From CAZODA01 sp964578485 (GTDB taxonomy: Bacteria > Bacteroidota > Bacteroidia > Bacteroidales > Marinilabiliaceae): a DNA stretch of 64,000 bases. Made by a program: the position numbers and the translations under genes. Numbering within the stretch: the first letter of the stretch is position 1; every line of letters begins with the position of its first letter. The stretch is from the NCBI GenBank assembly GCA_964578485.1, contig CAZODA010000004.1, positions 1 to 64,000 on the forward strand. Direction: 5' to 3'. The notes beneath the pieces are model-generated. The model ran no database searches. It worked only from the letters and a program-made list of their open reading frames with translations, and had not been told where the DNA came from. Shown piece by piece: positions 1-9,093 of this stretch.

Positions 1-905
1 TCATAACCATCATTTATTAATTCAACATTTCCATTAACAGATGTGGCTATGCAACATTTACCTATTCCCATTGCTTCAATCAGCGAGTTAGGCATACCTT
101 CATAATAGGAAGATGATACAACCAAATCAGAAGCCTTCATATAAGGTAGAACATCATCAATAAATCCAAGAAAAAATAAATGACGCTTTAAACCCAAGTT
201 ATCAGCCATTTTCTTAAGTTTTTTTTCGAGTTTACCTCTTCCGGCAATTAAAAAACAACAATTGAAACCTTCCTTTTTTGCTATAGATGCCGCTTCAATA
301 AAAATTTCAAAACCCTTTTGCCGGGCAAGCCGGCCGGCGCTAAATATCAAAGAAGCAGACTTATCAATACCCAATTGATAATGTAAATCGATTGATGGAA
401 TATCGTTGGGAGGGATAAAACTATTATAAATTACTTTAACAAAGTTTTTGTCAAACCAATTATACGAATCATATTCACTCTTTATTGAATAAGTATTTGT
501 TATTATACCATGAATTAATTTTGTGAATACGAACTTATATTTATTCTTCTTGCTGATTAATTGTAAACCATGCCGTGCCAGAACAACAATATTGCCCAAA
601 TATGCGGCAGCAACTGATCCTATTTTTGTATCTTTATTTTGCCCGCAAATTAAAATCTCAATTCTATGTTTTTTTAAATAATGAATTAGCTTACAAAAGC
701 CAATAATATCAAAATCAGAATTAAAAGATAAGGGAAGTGTTTTAAGATTAGCACCGTGAGCATTATTTTGTATAATTGAACCGCACTTGCAGGCTATAAA
801 AACCTCATGACCACGTTCTTTTAAACCGGTAGCAGCCATCAGCATCCATTTCTCACCACCTCCCCATTTTTTTTTACCTAATGAATTTATAAATAAAACT
901 CTCAT
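1..905 (-). CDS. GT4-family glycosyltransferase, 3' end beyond window
   Basis: Read by translating the minus strand from an ATG at 905; the frame stays open to the window edge, so about 301 residues are present and the C-terminus is missing. The start reads MRVLFINSLGKKKWGGGEKW, a typical GT-B N-terminus with the glycine-rich GGGEKW loop. Near the edge, SSYYEGMPNSLIEAMG carries the two glutamates of the GT4 nucleotide-sugar site, and an upstream stretch reading FSAGRLARQKGFE is the usual linker into the second Rossmann domain. It lies 3 nt after the heptosyltransferase stop codon, so both are probably co-transcribed and act in lipopolysaccharide or surface-glycan assembly. The sugar donor cannot be told from sequence. 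Confidence 0.9.
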   Translation of the reverse strand, partial: MRVLFINSLGKKKWGGGEKWMLMAATGLKERGHEVFIACKCGSIIQNNAHGANLKTLPLSFNSDFDIIGFCKLIHYLKKHRIEILICGQNKDTKIGSVAAAYLGNIVVLARHGLQLISKKNKYKFVFTKLIHGIITNTYSIKSEYDSYNWFDKNFVKVIYNSFIPPNDIPSIDLHYQLGIDKSASLIFSAGRLARQKGFEIFIEAASIAKKEGFNCCFLIAGRGKLEKKLKKMADNLGLKRHLFFLGFIDDVLPYMKASDLVVSSSYYEGMPNSLIEAMGIGKCCIATSVNGNVELINDGY

Positions 906-908
906 TTA

Positions 909-1952
909 TTATTTACTTCCAATTAATCTCTCAATCTTTTGTAGAACCATGGTAGTTGAAATATTATTCATACAGGCAAAATCACTACGATAACAAGGTT
1001 TATTCCCATATACAGAACATGGTCTGCAATCCAAATCAACCTGAACAGCATTTTCAGGATCCTGACCCCAGCCATAAAACCCAACATATGGATGGGTAGC
1101 ACCCCAAATACTAACAACAGGAATTTTTACCAATGATGCTAAATGCATATTTGCCGAGTCCATTGACACAACAATATCCATAAGAGAAATAGCTTTAAGC
1201 TCCCCTTCTATTGGTAATTTACCGGCAAGATTGTGAATGTTATTATGTCTTGTCGCCCAATGCTCAAGCTGAATTTGTTCGGTACCTCTGCCTCCGAGCA
1301 AAAATATCTGATAACCCTTTTCGGCAAGGGTTAACATAAGATCTTGAATTTTATCGGAAGGCCAAGTTTTCCAAGGATGAGCCGTAAAAGGAGCAATCCC
1401 TATTTTTAAAGCTTCTCCTTTTAACGCGGGGCATAAAGTCTCATCAAAATCTAAAGAATAAAAAGGCCGACCATCAAAATCATCCAAAGAAAAAGGCAGG
1501 CCTCCTTTAATAAATACATCTTGATATCTCTCGAAAGTTGTTTTTAAAGGTTTAAGAACTTTATTATGCTGACGTGTTAATGCTTTTTTTGCACGACGTC
1601 CCTTATTTATTTTGTAAACAGGAGTGCCACTAAATATAAAAAATAAATCCAAAATCCAGCTTCTAAAAACATCATGAAGGTCTGCAACAAAAGAATAAGG
1701 ACCTAAAGATCTTAAATACAAAAATAGTCTCCACAATCCTCTAAGGCCTTTATGTTCCCCCTTAGGATCGAATGCTATAAAATGTATGCGATTAATAGGT
1801 TTAAACAAAGATGAAACATAAGGTCGTGATACAAATACTAATTCTTTTTCAGGATAAGCCTTTAGTAATGATGTAACAACAGGAATAGTCATTGCTATAT
1901 CTCCTAAAGCACTAAATCGAAAAATTAGTATTTTTTGACTCTTATTTTTCAC
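909..1952 (-). CDS. GT9-family (ADP-heptose:LPS) heptosyltransferase
   Basis: A 347-residue protein of usual GT9 length. The N-terminus ILIFRFSALGDIAMTIPVV is the hallmark of heptosyltransferases, and the C-terminal half has GIAPFTAHPWKTWP (nucleotide-sugar region) and MDSANMHLASLVKIPVVSIWG, matching the family's DSGPMHLA motif. The C-terminus has a Cys cluster (CRPCSVYGNKPC) common in GT9 proteins. The family transfers heptose to lipid A-core at the inner face of the cytoplasmic membrane. It overlaps the DUF4254 gene by 4 nt and is followed 3 nt later by a GT4 enzyme, a surface-glycan operon. Heptose as the actual substrate is inferred from the family only. Confidence 0.9.
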   Translation of the reverse strand: MKNKSQKILIFRFSALGDIAMTIPVVTSLLKAYPEKELVFVSRPYVSSLFKPINRIHFIAFDPKGEHKGLRGLWRLFLYLRSLGPYSFVADLHDVFRSWILDLFFIFSGTPVYKINKGRRAKKALTRQHNKVLKPLKTTFERYQDVFIKGGLPFSLDDFDGRPFYSLDFDETLCPALKGEALKIGIAPFTAHPWKTWPSDKIQDLMLTLAEKGYQIFLLGGRGTEQIQLEHWATRHNNIHNLAGKLPIEGELKAISLMDIVVSMDSANMHLASLVKIPVVSIWGATHPYVGFYGWGQDPENAVQVDLDCRPCSVYGNKPCYRSDFACMNNISTTMVLQKIERLIGSK

Positions 1953-2560
1953 TTTTCACCTTTATATAATACAGGGTTCAAAGCAGGATCATTATACATT
2001 TTCATTTGTTTATATAACTTCATATACTTTTTACCCTTTTCAATATCTTCCAGCAATTCATCAACAGCGCCACTCAAATCTTTCCTTTGCTCCAATAAAA
2101 CCATGTATTTCTTTTTACATGCTTCTATGTGTTCATGATCAGCTCCTTCCCTGATTGTTTCCTGCTTCATATGATAAATTTTTAGGGCTAAAATTGATAA
2201 ACGATCAATAGCCCATGCCGGCGTTTCAGTATTTAAACCTGCATTAGGTAAAACTTTAATATCCTTATATTTATCCATAAAATATCCATCAATAAACTCT
2301 ACAAGATCTGTACGATCTTGATTAGATTTATCGATACGCCGTTTTATCTTCAACGCTTCAACAGGATCTATTTCGGGGTCTCTGATTATATCTTCAAGAT
2401 GCCACTGAACAGCATCTATCCAATTTTTTGAAAATAATAAAAACTCAATACTGCCTTCCTTATAAGGGTTAGTAACAACAGCATCTACATCATCGGTCTC
2501 ATGATAAAGATCAATTGTTTCTTCAAAAATCTTGTTACATAAATCACTAAATTTTGTCAT
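1949..2560 (-). CDS. DUF4254 family protein
   Basis: A 203-residue, mostly helical soluble protein, no signal peptide or membrane segment. The N-terminal half (TKFSDLCNKIFEETIDLYH, then a WHLEDIIRDPEIDP motif) and the RRIDKSNQDRTDLVE segment fit DUF4254, a Bacteroidota family usually found beside GT9 heptosyltransferases, as here (4-nt overlap with the heptosyltransferase). Biochemical role unknown; a part in LPS core synthesis is inferred from context only. It opens the three-gene minus-strand operon; a TATATTTG -7-like element sits on the minus strand at 2650-2643, without a clear -33 partner. Confidence 0.85.
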   Translation of the reverse strand: MTKFSDLCNKIFEETIDLYHETDDVDAVVTNPYKEGSIEFLLFSKNWIDAVQWHLEDIIRDPEIDPVEALKIKRRIDKSNQDRTDLVEFIDGYFMDKYKDIKVLPNAGLNTETPAWAIDRLSILALKIYHMKQETIREGADHEHIEACKKKYMVLLEQRKDLSGAVDELLEDIEKGKKYMKLYKQMKMYNDPALNPVLYKGEK

Positions 2561-2782
2561 AATAATTATTTTAAAAAACTTATCCCTATCCTAAAGTGTA
2601 ATCAACACAACTAATTAATATATTATAGAATCCTCACTAAATCAAATATATGGAACAAAGTCTGTTTTAATAATATCTATAATCAAAAAATAACAATGTT
2701 GTTGTTTAGTTGTAAAAACAATTAAAGATATAAAATAATTTATTCCATATTATTTAACAGACAAAGTTATCATTTTTTAAAC

Positions 2783-2820
2783 AAAAAAGCCTTTCCGGCA
2801 GGTGTTAAACTGCTGAAAAG
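2783..2820 (-). terminator. Rho-independent terminator after atpC
   Basis: On the minus strand, CTTTTCAGCAG (2820-2810) pairs with CTGCCGGAAAG (2801-2791), an 11-position stem with one wobble and one mismatch and an 8-nt loop, followed by GC and a six-T run (2788-2783). It begins 29 nt past the atpC stop codon and would end the atpD-atpC transcript. Confidence 0.75.
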
Positions 2821-2848
2821 ACTGAAAATTAAAATAAAAAAAAACATG

Positions 2849-3115
2849 CTAAGATGATCCCCCCTGAGGAGGATCTATCAGTACAGTCATTTTATTATCC
2901 CTGCATTCTGCGATTCCACTATTACATTCAAAATTTCTTTCAACACCATCTTTCCCAATAACCCTGACTTTACCACTTACCAAGGTAGAAATAATAGGGC
3001 CATGATCCCTTAAAACAACAAAGCGCCCAAGTGCACCGGGCACCTCAACCATTCCTGCCGGACCTTCAAAGAGGATCTCCTTTGGTGTAACAACTTCTAA
3101 ATAAAGATCCATCAT
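2849..3115 (-). CDS. atpC: F1 ATP synthase epsilon subunit
   Basis: An 88-residue protein holding only the N-terminal beta-sandwich of the epsilon subunit (MDLYLEVVTPKEILFEGPAGMVEVPGALG), with no C-terminal helical hairpin. Short epsilon subunits of this kind are common in Bacteroidota; the family is often 130-140 residues elsewhere. It couples rotation of the central stalk between F1 and F0 at the cytoplasmic membrane face. It overlaps atpD by 4 nt and is followed by a terminator, so atpD-atpC form a two-gene unit; no other ATP synthase genes occur in the window. Without the C-terminal helices, epsilon-type autoinhibition is unlikely. Confidence 0.95.
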   Translation of the reverse strand: MMDLYLEVVTPKEILFEGPAGMVEVPGALGRFVVLRDHGPIISTLVSGKVRVIGKDGVERNFECNSGIAECRDNKMTVLIDPPQGGSS

Positions 3116-4626
3116 CTTCTACTTGCCTCCTTTAATAATTGATCGCCTTTTTCTATAGCCTGTTCAATATTGCCTACAAGATTAAATGCAGCTTCAGGAT
3201 ATTTATCAAGCTCTCCCGACAAAATCATATTAAAGCCTTTTATTGTATCTTCAATAGGCACCATCTCACCTTTTAACCCGGTAAATTGTTCTGCAACAAA
3301 AAATGGTTGTGAAAGAAAACGTTGAATACGTCTAGCCCTATGTACCACAATTTTATCTTCTTCCGAAAGTTCTTCCATTCCAAGAATGGCAATAATATCC
3401 TGCAATTCCTTATAACGTTGTAAAATTTCTTTTACATCCTGAGCTGTTTTATAATGTAGTTCACCAACAATTTCAGGAGTTAATATGCGGGAAGAAGAAT
3501 CTAATGGATCAACAGCCGGATAAATGCCAAGCTCCGAAATTTTACGACTTAAAACAGTAGTAGCATCAAGGTGTGAAAAAGTAGTGGCAGGTGCCGGGTC
3601 TGTTAAATCATCAGCAGGAACATATACGGCCTGAACTGAAGTAATCGATCCATTTAAAGTAGAAGTAATCCGCTCCTGTAAAGCTCCCATTTCTGATGAC
3701 AATGTTGGCTGGTAACCAACTGCTGAAGGCATACGTCCTAAAAGTGCAGATACCTCTGAGCCTGCCTGCGTAAAGCGAAAAATATTATCGATAAACAACA
3801 ACACATCTTTACCCGGACCTTTTCCATCACCGTCTCTAAAGCCTTCAGCAATTGTCAAGGCAGATAAAGCAACTCTCAACCTTGCACCGGGAGGCTCATT
3901 CATTTGCCCAAATACCATCGATACCTGGCTGTTTTTCATAGCCTCCATATCAACCTTATCCAAATCCCAACGCCCCTCTTTTAATCCTTTCAAAAATGGT
4001 TCGCCATAATCTACTATACCCGATTCTATCATCTCGCGTAACAAGTCGTTACCTTCGCGTGTTCTCTCACCAACACCACCAAACACAGATAATCCGGAAT
4101 ATCCTTTTGCAATATTATTAATTAATTCCTGAATCAAAACAGTTTTTCCAACACCGGCACCACCAAATAATCCAATCTTACCACCCTTAGAATAAGGTTC
4201 AATAAGATCAATAACCTTAATACCGGTAAATAATATTTCTGCCTCTGTAGATAAATCAACAAATTGGGGAGGAGACTTATGTATTGAAGATTTAAGCTCA
4301 CTTTGTATATCTTCTAATCCATCAATAGGCCTACCCACCACATTTAATAAACGCCCTCGCACCTCTTCACCAATGGGCATAGTAATAGGGGCATTACGCG
4401 ATATAACTTTCATACCCCTTTGTAAACCATCGGTAGAATCCATAGATATACAACGTATTGTATGCTCACCAATATGTTGCTGACACTCAACAACAATGGT
4501 GTCGTCCTGATTAACAATAATATCAAGGGCATCATTTATTTCAGGTAACTCCTGCAAATCAATATCAAACTCAATGTCAACAACAGGGCCAATTACCTGA
4601 AGGACCTTTCCTGTAAGTTGTGTCAT
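3112..4626 (-). CDS. atpD: F1 ATP synthase beta subunit
   Basis: A 504-residue catalytic beta subunit. The P-loop GGAGVGKT is at residues 155-162; GERTREG and the catalytic-site stretch LLFIDNIFRFTQAGSEVSALLGR with the SEMGALQERI segment are present, as is the C-terminal domain. It makes ATP from ADP and phosphate in the alpha3beta3 head. The start is an ATG at 4626. A TAATTTTG -7-like element on the minus strand (4678-4671) would give a leader of about 40 nt. The gene pair atpDC stands apart from the rest of the ATP synthase genes, which must lie outside this window. Confidence 0.97.
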   Translation of the reverse strand: MTQLTGKVLQVIGPVVDIEFDIDLQELPEINDALDIIVNQDDTIVVECQQHIGEHTIRCISMDSTDGLQRGMKVISRNAPITMPIGEEVRGRLLNVVGRPIDGLEDIQSELKSSIHKSPPQFVDLSTEAEILFTGIKVIDLIEPYSKGGKIGLFGGAGVGKTVLIQELINNIAKGYSGLSVFGGVGERTREGNDLLREMIESGIVDYGEPFLKGLKEGRWDLDKVDMEAMKNSQVSMVFGQMNEPPGARLRVALSALTIAEGFRDGDGKGPGKDVLLFIDNIFRFTQAGSEVSALLGRMPSAVGYQPTLSSEMGALQERITSTLNGSITSVQAVYVPADDLTDPAPATTFSHLDATTVLSRKISELGIYPAVDPLDSSSRILTPEIVGELHYKTAQDVKEILQRYKELQDIIAILGMEELSEEDKIVVHRARRIQRFLSQPFFVAEQFTGLKGEMVPIEDTIKGFNMILSGELDKYPEAAFNLVGNIEQAIEKGDQLLKEASRR

Positions 4627-4709
4627 TTTTTATATTAAATAAAGATAAATTATTTTAGTCGCTTAAGTTACAAAATTATTAGTGTTCTATTCTTGTTTTT
4701 ATTAAAAAA

Positions 4710-5687
4710 TTAACGGGAACGCTTCATCAACTCAGTGGCAAAAGAAGCTAAATCATTTTTAATTTCAGTATTACCACCTACCCGGTTTAATAAATCCAAT
4801 GAACGTTGATAATATTTATTCATCATATTCTTTGCAAATACAGAAACGTTTGCTTCTTCATAAAGGTTACGTACAACAGATATTTTTTCTTCTCTGTCAA
4901 ATTCTTTTTTTAATATCCATGCTTTCAATTCACGGAGAGCTGAACCGGATAAACTATTTAAAGCATAAATTAACAATAAGGTTTTTTTATTGGAGACAAT
5001 ATCACCTCCTATATCTTTCCCGAATGTTTCACTATTTCCAAAAGTATCCAGCCAGTCATCCTGCAACTGAAAAGAAATACCTATAGCTAAACCAAATTGA
5101 TACAATAAGTCTAACTCTCTATCTGATGCTCCACCAATCAAAGCACCTATATGCAAACTGGCCCCTAACAATACAGCCGTTTTTAGACCTATCATTTCAA
5201 TATATTCCTTTTCACTAACATCATGACGATCCTCAAACTCCATATCAAGTTGCTGACCTTCACAAACCTCCAAGGATGTACGATTAAATATATTTAAAAT
5301 AGGTAAAAGTACTGACGGCGGAGATTTACTAATATATTGATAAGCTTTAACCATCATTGCATCTCCCGATAATATGGCTGCTTGCTTATTCCATTTTACA
5401 TGTACAGTTGGATGATTCCGCCGCATTAATGAATTATCCATTATATCATCATGAAGTAAAGTGAAATTGTGAAATATTTCTATCCCAAGAGCAGGTGCAA
5501 TGCAATTATCAACAGAAGCAGCGTCAAATAAAGCAGATGCTGATAAACACAAGGCAGGACGAATGCGCTTTCCACCAATTGATAATACATAAGAGATGGG
5601 AGCATACAAACTCTTCTTATCCATCTCCTGTATTATAAGCTGCAATTCTTTTTCAATTAAATTTTGAAAATGCGAAACATAAGACAT
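4710..5687 (-). CDS. Short-chain polyprenyl diphosphate synthase (FPP/GGPP type)
   Basis: About 325 residues from the ATG at 5687; an upstream in-frame TTG at 5702 is less likely. The first aspartate-rich motif is DDIMD (residues 80-84) and the second is QLQDDWLD. The enzyme condenses isopentenyl diphosphate onto an allylic diphosphate in the cytosol. The residue five before the first motif is Phe (FTLLHDD) and the motif has no two-residue insertion; by known chain-length rules an aromatic residue there favours a C15-C20 product. The window's second prenyl synthase (52372-53346) has Ala at that position, so the two differ in product length. A TAATTTTG element at 5723-5716 on the minus strand may be its -7 site. 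Confidence 0.9.
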   Translation of the reverse strand: MSYVSHFQNLIEKELQLIIQEMDKKSLYAPISYVLSIGGKRIRPALCLSASALFDAASVDNCIAPALGIEIFHNFTLLHDDIMDNSLMRRNHPTVHVKWNKQAAILSGDAMMVKAYQYISKSPPSVLLPILNIFNRTSLEVCEGQQLDMEFEDRHDVSEKEYIEMIGLKTAVLLGASLHIGALIGGASDRELDLLYQFGLAIGISFQLQDDWLDTFGNSETFGKDIGGDIVSNKKTLLLIYALNSLSGSALRELKAWILKKEFDREEKISVVRNLYEEANVSVFAKNMMNKYYQRSLDLLNRVGGNTEIKNDLASFATELMKRSR

Positions 5688-5994
5688 AAAATACCAAATC
5701 AAAAGAAATAAAATCCAAAATTAACTAAACTCTGCAAATTGCGAATTTAAAAAATAATATCAGTAAAAGATATCAGATAAATTTTTAAAAGCCATTCATA
5801 CTTTTATTCTTTTTTATAAAAGTATAAAAAACCACGGATACCTTTTATAACCATAGATATTTGCTAAAAAAAGAGCGACACAAAATTAGAATTTCAGAAG
5901 ATATATCTACTTCAATTATAAAAAAAAGAAACCTAAAAATCAATCATACGTAACATGCACAAAGATGTAAAAAGTAAAAGATGGGTTATTTATT
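5688..5994. other. Divergent intergenic region with a perfect AT-rich hairpin
   Basis: This 307-base gap separates the leftward prenyl synthase from the rightward chemosensory cluster and must hold both promoters. It contains a perfect 10-bp inverted repeat, ATACTTTTAT (5798-5807) and ATAAAAGTAT (5816-5825), with an 8-nt loop. I found a possible minus-strand -7 element at 5716-5723 but no strict TAnnTTTG element on the plus strand. No gene is visible. Confidence 0.6.
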
Positions 5995-6510
5995 ATGAAA
6001 AGGGTTTTTATATTATTAATACTTTGCGTGTTGCCACTTAATACAATGTTGGCACAAGAGGCAAAATTTAAAGCGATTTTTTCGCTGAACTTTATTCGCT
6101 ATATCGGATGGCCCGATAGCTCACTGGAAGGAGACTTTGTAATTGGCGTTGTACGCAATAAAGAAGTTGCCGATCATCTCAGAGAGCAATCGGAGGGCAA
6201 AAAATTTGGCTTCCAGAATATAGTTGTCAAGGATTTCCGCAATGTTGATGAAGTTGAAGGATGTCAGGTTATTTTTATTTCTTCTTCAATAAACCTGCGT
6301 GCAAATGGAGAAATAGCAGTTGATAAGGCACTCCAGAACAACAGCTTAATTATTTCTGAAACGGAAGGAGCTACCAATCATGGTTCTGCCATTAACTTTG
6401 TAATTAGAGATGATATTTTGCGTTTTGAATTACATCGTGCAAATGCTGCAAGAATGGGACTTCAATTTAGCTCCAGATTAGAAGGAATGACAGCAGCTAT
6501 TGTTATGTAA
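5995..6510 (+). CDS. YfiR-like (DUF4154) periplasmic protein
   Basis: A 171-residue protein with a signal peptide (MKRVFILLILCVLPLNTMLA, cleavage likely after AQ). The mature part starts KFKAIFSLNFIRYIGWP, the usual DUF4154/YfiR opening, and ends SSRLEGMTAAIVM, matching the family's C-terminal strand. In Pseudomonas, YfiR is a periplasmic repressor of the inner-membrane diguanylate cyclase YfiN; no cyclase is encoded here. Instead it is the first gene of the chemosensory cluster, 138 nt before the MCP, so it may sit in the periplasm as an input partner of that receptor. That link is inferred from position only. Confidence 0.85.
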   Translation: MKRVFILLILCVLPLNTMLAQEAKFKAIFSLNFIRYIGWPDSSLEGDFVIGVVRNKEVADHLREQSEGKKFGFQNIVVKDFRNVDEVEGCQVIFISSSINLRANGEIAVDKALQNNSLIISETEGATNHGSAINFVIRDDILRFELHRANAARMGLQFSSRLEGMTAAIVM

Positions 6511-6648
6511 ATTAAAAAAATGTTTTTAGGAGTTAGCAAAAACAAATTATCGAATTATGGTTGTTATTTAAAATCATGCATACAAGGTTCTATTCGATAT
6601 ATCGATTTCTAAAGGCAGGGAACTGAAACAGCAAAAACAAATTAGAAA

Positions 6649-8361
6649 ATGAAACTTAAATTAAAAATTGGGCAAAAATTATTATATGGTTTCGGCCTTA
6701 TATTAGCTGCCGTAATGCTAAGCAGTGTATTAACAATTACCACTCTTTTAAGGGGAACCAGTCTAAATAAGCAAGTTACCGATATATACAGCCCAACTGT
6801 TCAACACCTCGGTGAACTTGATATGATGATAATCCAAAGTAAAATGTTAATAAAGAACTGGGTGTTTGTTGATAAACAACCGGGGACTCCTGATAAAGTC
6901 AGACTTGAAACTCTTCACAGCGAAGATTGGCCTGAATTAAAAAATATACTGGAAAATATTAGCAAACGTTGGGAAGATAATAATGATATAAGCAAATTAA
7001 ACCAAATATGTCACGAAATAGATTCAATGTTTACATTACATAAACAAGTAATGAACGACCTGAATTCATTTGATGCTTATGAAGATATTATGATATTTTT
7101 TGAAGCAGAAGACATGGTAATGGACGGAAGAGGTATAATGAGGCTGACAGATACGATAAGCGCTGATATTCAGGACCTGGCGAATAAATATAATATTCAA
7201 AACGAAGCTGCACTTGATGACATGGAAAGAGCTTTTGCCAGGTTTACTTGGGTTGTAGTTATTATGGGCTTGATATTAATGCTGGCATCCTTTGTTATTG
7301 CATGGTTGCTGTTTTCATCAATAGTTAAACCTCTTCAAAAAGGAGTTGAATTTACAGAAGCTATTGGCGAAGGTAATTTAACTGCAACTGTAAATATTGA
7401 CCAAGAAGATGAAATTGGAGCTTTAGCAAAAGGACTTGGAAAAATGGCTGAAAATCTTCAAAATACAGTCATTGCAATTAAAGATAATGCAGTAAAATTG
7501 GTTAATTCAAGTGGAACACTCAGAACCAGCTCTTTGCAACTATCACGTGGTTCTGCCGATCAAGCTGCCTCGGCACAAGAAGTATCTACATCAATAGAAG
7601 AGATGGTTGCCAACATCGAACAAAATACTGATAATGCAATTCAAACCGAAAAAATTACAGTTGAAACTGCAAGTGATGTTAATATTGCCAATGAGTTAAG
7701 CTCTGAAGCAGCAAAGGCAATGAATGAAATTTCAGAAAAAATATCCATTATTAGTGATATTGCCTTTCAAACAAATATTTTAGCCCTTAACGCAGCTGTT
7801 GAAGCAGCAAGAGCAGGAGAACATGGAAGAGGATTTTCTGTTGTAGCTGCTGAAGTACGTAAACTCGCTGAAAGAAGTAAAGTAGCAGCCGATGAAATAG
7901 TTACTCTGGTAACACATGGCTTGGAAGTATCGCAAGAAGCAGGTGAGAAAACACGTATGTTAGTCCCGGACATTGAAAAAACCACACTGCTAATAAAAGA
8001 AATTGCGGCAGCAAGTATGGAGCAAAAAACCGGGGCTGATCAAATTAATCAAGCTATGCAACAACTAAATATGATAACCCAAGAAAATGCCTCAAGCTCC
8101 GACGAATTAACACAAAGCTCAGAACAATTAGCTGATCTTGCTGCAAGCCTGCAAGAAGCAGTAAGCTATTTTAATATTGGAGAAGCTGAAGAAGACATAA
8201 AAGAAGAAAATGAATTAAAACCTGAAGAAGACAAAGATATAGAAACTAAAAAAACAGAAAAACCAAAACAAAGTAAAAATAAAATTGTAACAGAACCACC
8301 AAAACCAAATCTAACAAATTTAGGTAAAGAATTTGATCTGGATAATTATGAAAGATTCTGA
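6649..8361 (+). CDS. Methyl-accepting chemotaxis protein (membrane receptor)
   Basis: A 570-residue transmembrane receptor. TM1 is about residues 12-33, an alpha-helical periplasmic domain of roughly 165 residues follows (four-helix-bundle type by size), TM2 is about 200-222, and a HAMP domain is about 223-280. The signalling tip reads DIAFQTNILALNAAVEAARAG, the near-invariant CheA/CheW-binding hairpin. Glu/Gln-rich heptads on both sides are candidate methylation sites for the CheR, CheB and CheD proteins encoded next. The last 50 residues are a charged Lys/Glu tail ending in YERF, not the usual NWETF-type tether. It is the only MCP in the window and the evident input of the cluster; the ligand is unknown. 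Confidence 0.95.
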   Translation: MKLKLKIGQKLLYGFGLILAAVMLSSVLTITTLLRGTSLNKQVTDIYSPTVQHLGELDMMIIQSKMLIKNWVFVDKQPGTPDKVRLETLHSEDWPELKNILENISKRWEDNNDISKLNQICHEIDSMFTLHKQVMNDLNSFDAYEDIMIFFEAEDMVMDGRGIMRLTDTISADIQDLANKYNIQNEAALDDMERAFARFTWVVVIMGLILMLASFVIAWLLFSSIVKPLQKGVEFTEAIGEGNLTATVNIDQEDEIGALAKGLGKMAENLQNTVIAIKDNAVKLVNSSGTLRTSSLQLSRGSADQAASAQEVSTSIEEMVANIEQNTDNAIQTEKITVETASDVNIANELSSEAAKAMNEISEKISIISDIAFQTNILALNAAVEAARAGEHGRGFSVVAAEVRKLAERSKVAADEIVTLVTHGLEVSQEAGEKTRMLVPDIEKTTLLIKEIAAASMEQKTGADQINQAMQQLNMITQENASSSDELTQSSEQLADLAASLQEAVSYFNIGEAEEDIKEENELKPEEDKDIETKKTEKPKQSKNKIVTEPPKPNLTNLGKEFDLDNYERF

Positions 8362-8390
8362 TCACATTCGTATAATGTAAATAAATTACC

Positions 8391-8699
8391 ATGACAGATA
8401 ATTTTGATGTAAAATTTAATCAAAAAAAAGATGAACTGATCATTAATTGTTCCGGACAATTAACTATTAATTCAATAGAAAAAATATCCGAAAAAATTAA
8501 AGACCAGATTAAAGAAGTAAGTAAGGTAAGCATTGATGTTAAAGAAGTTGATAATATTGATCTTACGTTTATTCAATTAATATATTCAATTAAAAATAGT
8601 GGTAAGAAAAATGGTTATCAGGTAGCTATATCAATGGAATTACCGGAAGATTTAAAATCATTAATCATAAACGCCGGATTCGGCAAACTTTTAAATTAA
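8391..8699 (+). CDS. STAS-domain protein
   Basis: A 102-residue single STAS domain, as in anti-sigma factor antagonists. The loop that carries the phosphoserine in SpoIIAA reads NIDLTFIQLI here: Asp57 is kept, the residue after it is Leu58 and Thr59 follows. DLSFLQLL-type loops are known in STAS proteins of chemotaxis operons, so Thr59 is the possible phosphosite. It lies 29 nt after the MCP gene and 22 nt before cheY. With a SpoIIE phosphatase and SiaB kinase further down the same cluster, it could be a second partner-switch substrate; that is inference. Confidence 0.85.
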   Translation: MTDNFDVKFNQKKDELIINCSGQLTINSIEKISEKIKDQIKEVSKVSIDVKEVDNIDLTFIQLIYSIKNSGKKNGYQVAISMELPEDLKSLIINAGFGKLLN

Positions 8700-8721
8700 A
8701 ACAACTAAACAGCATAAAATT

Positions 8722-9087
8722 ATGGCAAAGACAGTTCTAATTGTTGATGACTCAGAAAGTATTCGTGAGGTAGTAAACTTTACACTGCAAAATGAAGGGT
8801 ACGATGTATTGATTGGTGTGGATGGCGAAGATGCTCTTAAATATTTAGACGGACGACACATAGACATCGTCATTACCGACCTGCACATGCCAAACCTTGA
8901 TGGTTTGGGTTTAATTAGAAAAATACGTGAAATGGATGCATACAAACATATGCCTATATTATTCTTAACAACAGAATCTCAAGCATCAAAAAAAATGGAA
9001 GCGAAAGAAGCAGGCGCAACAGGCTGGATAATAAAACCATTTGTTCCTGCAAAACTACTTTCTGCAATTTCCAGAATTATCCGGTAG
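8722..9087 (+). CDS. cheY: CheY-like single-domain response regulator
   Basis: A 121-residue receiver domain with every key residue: acidic pair Asp9/Asp10, phospho-acceptor Asp53 (TDLHMP), Thr83/Thr84 and Lys105 (IIKPF). It would be phosphorylated by CheA and carry the output signal or act as a phosphate sink. It sits between the STAS and Hpt genes (22 and 6 nt gaps). No flagellar motor genes occur in the window, so its target is not known. Confidence 0.93.
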   Translation: MAKTVLIVDDSESIREVVNFTLQNEGYDVLIGVDGEDALKYLDGRHIDIVITDLHMPNLDGLGLIRKIREMDAYKHMPILFLTTESQASKKMEAKEAGATGWIIKPFVPAKLLSAISRIIR

Positions 9088-9093
9088 ATAATT

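Noticed and set aside
7549..7560. CACGTG core inside the MCP gene
   Set aside because: The flanks (TAT and GTT) do not fit the parS arms TGTTN and NAACA.
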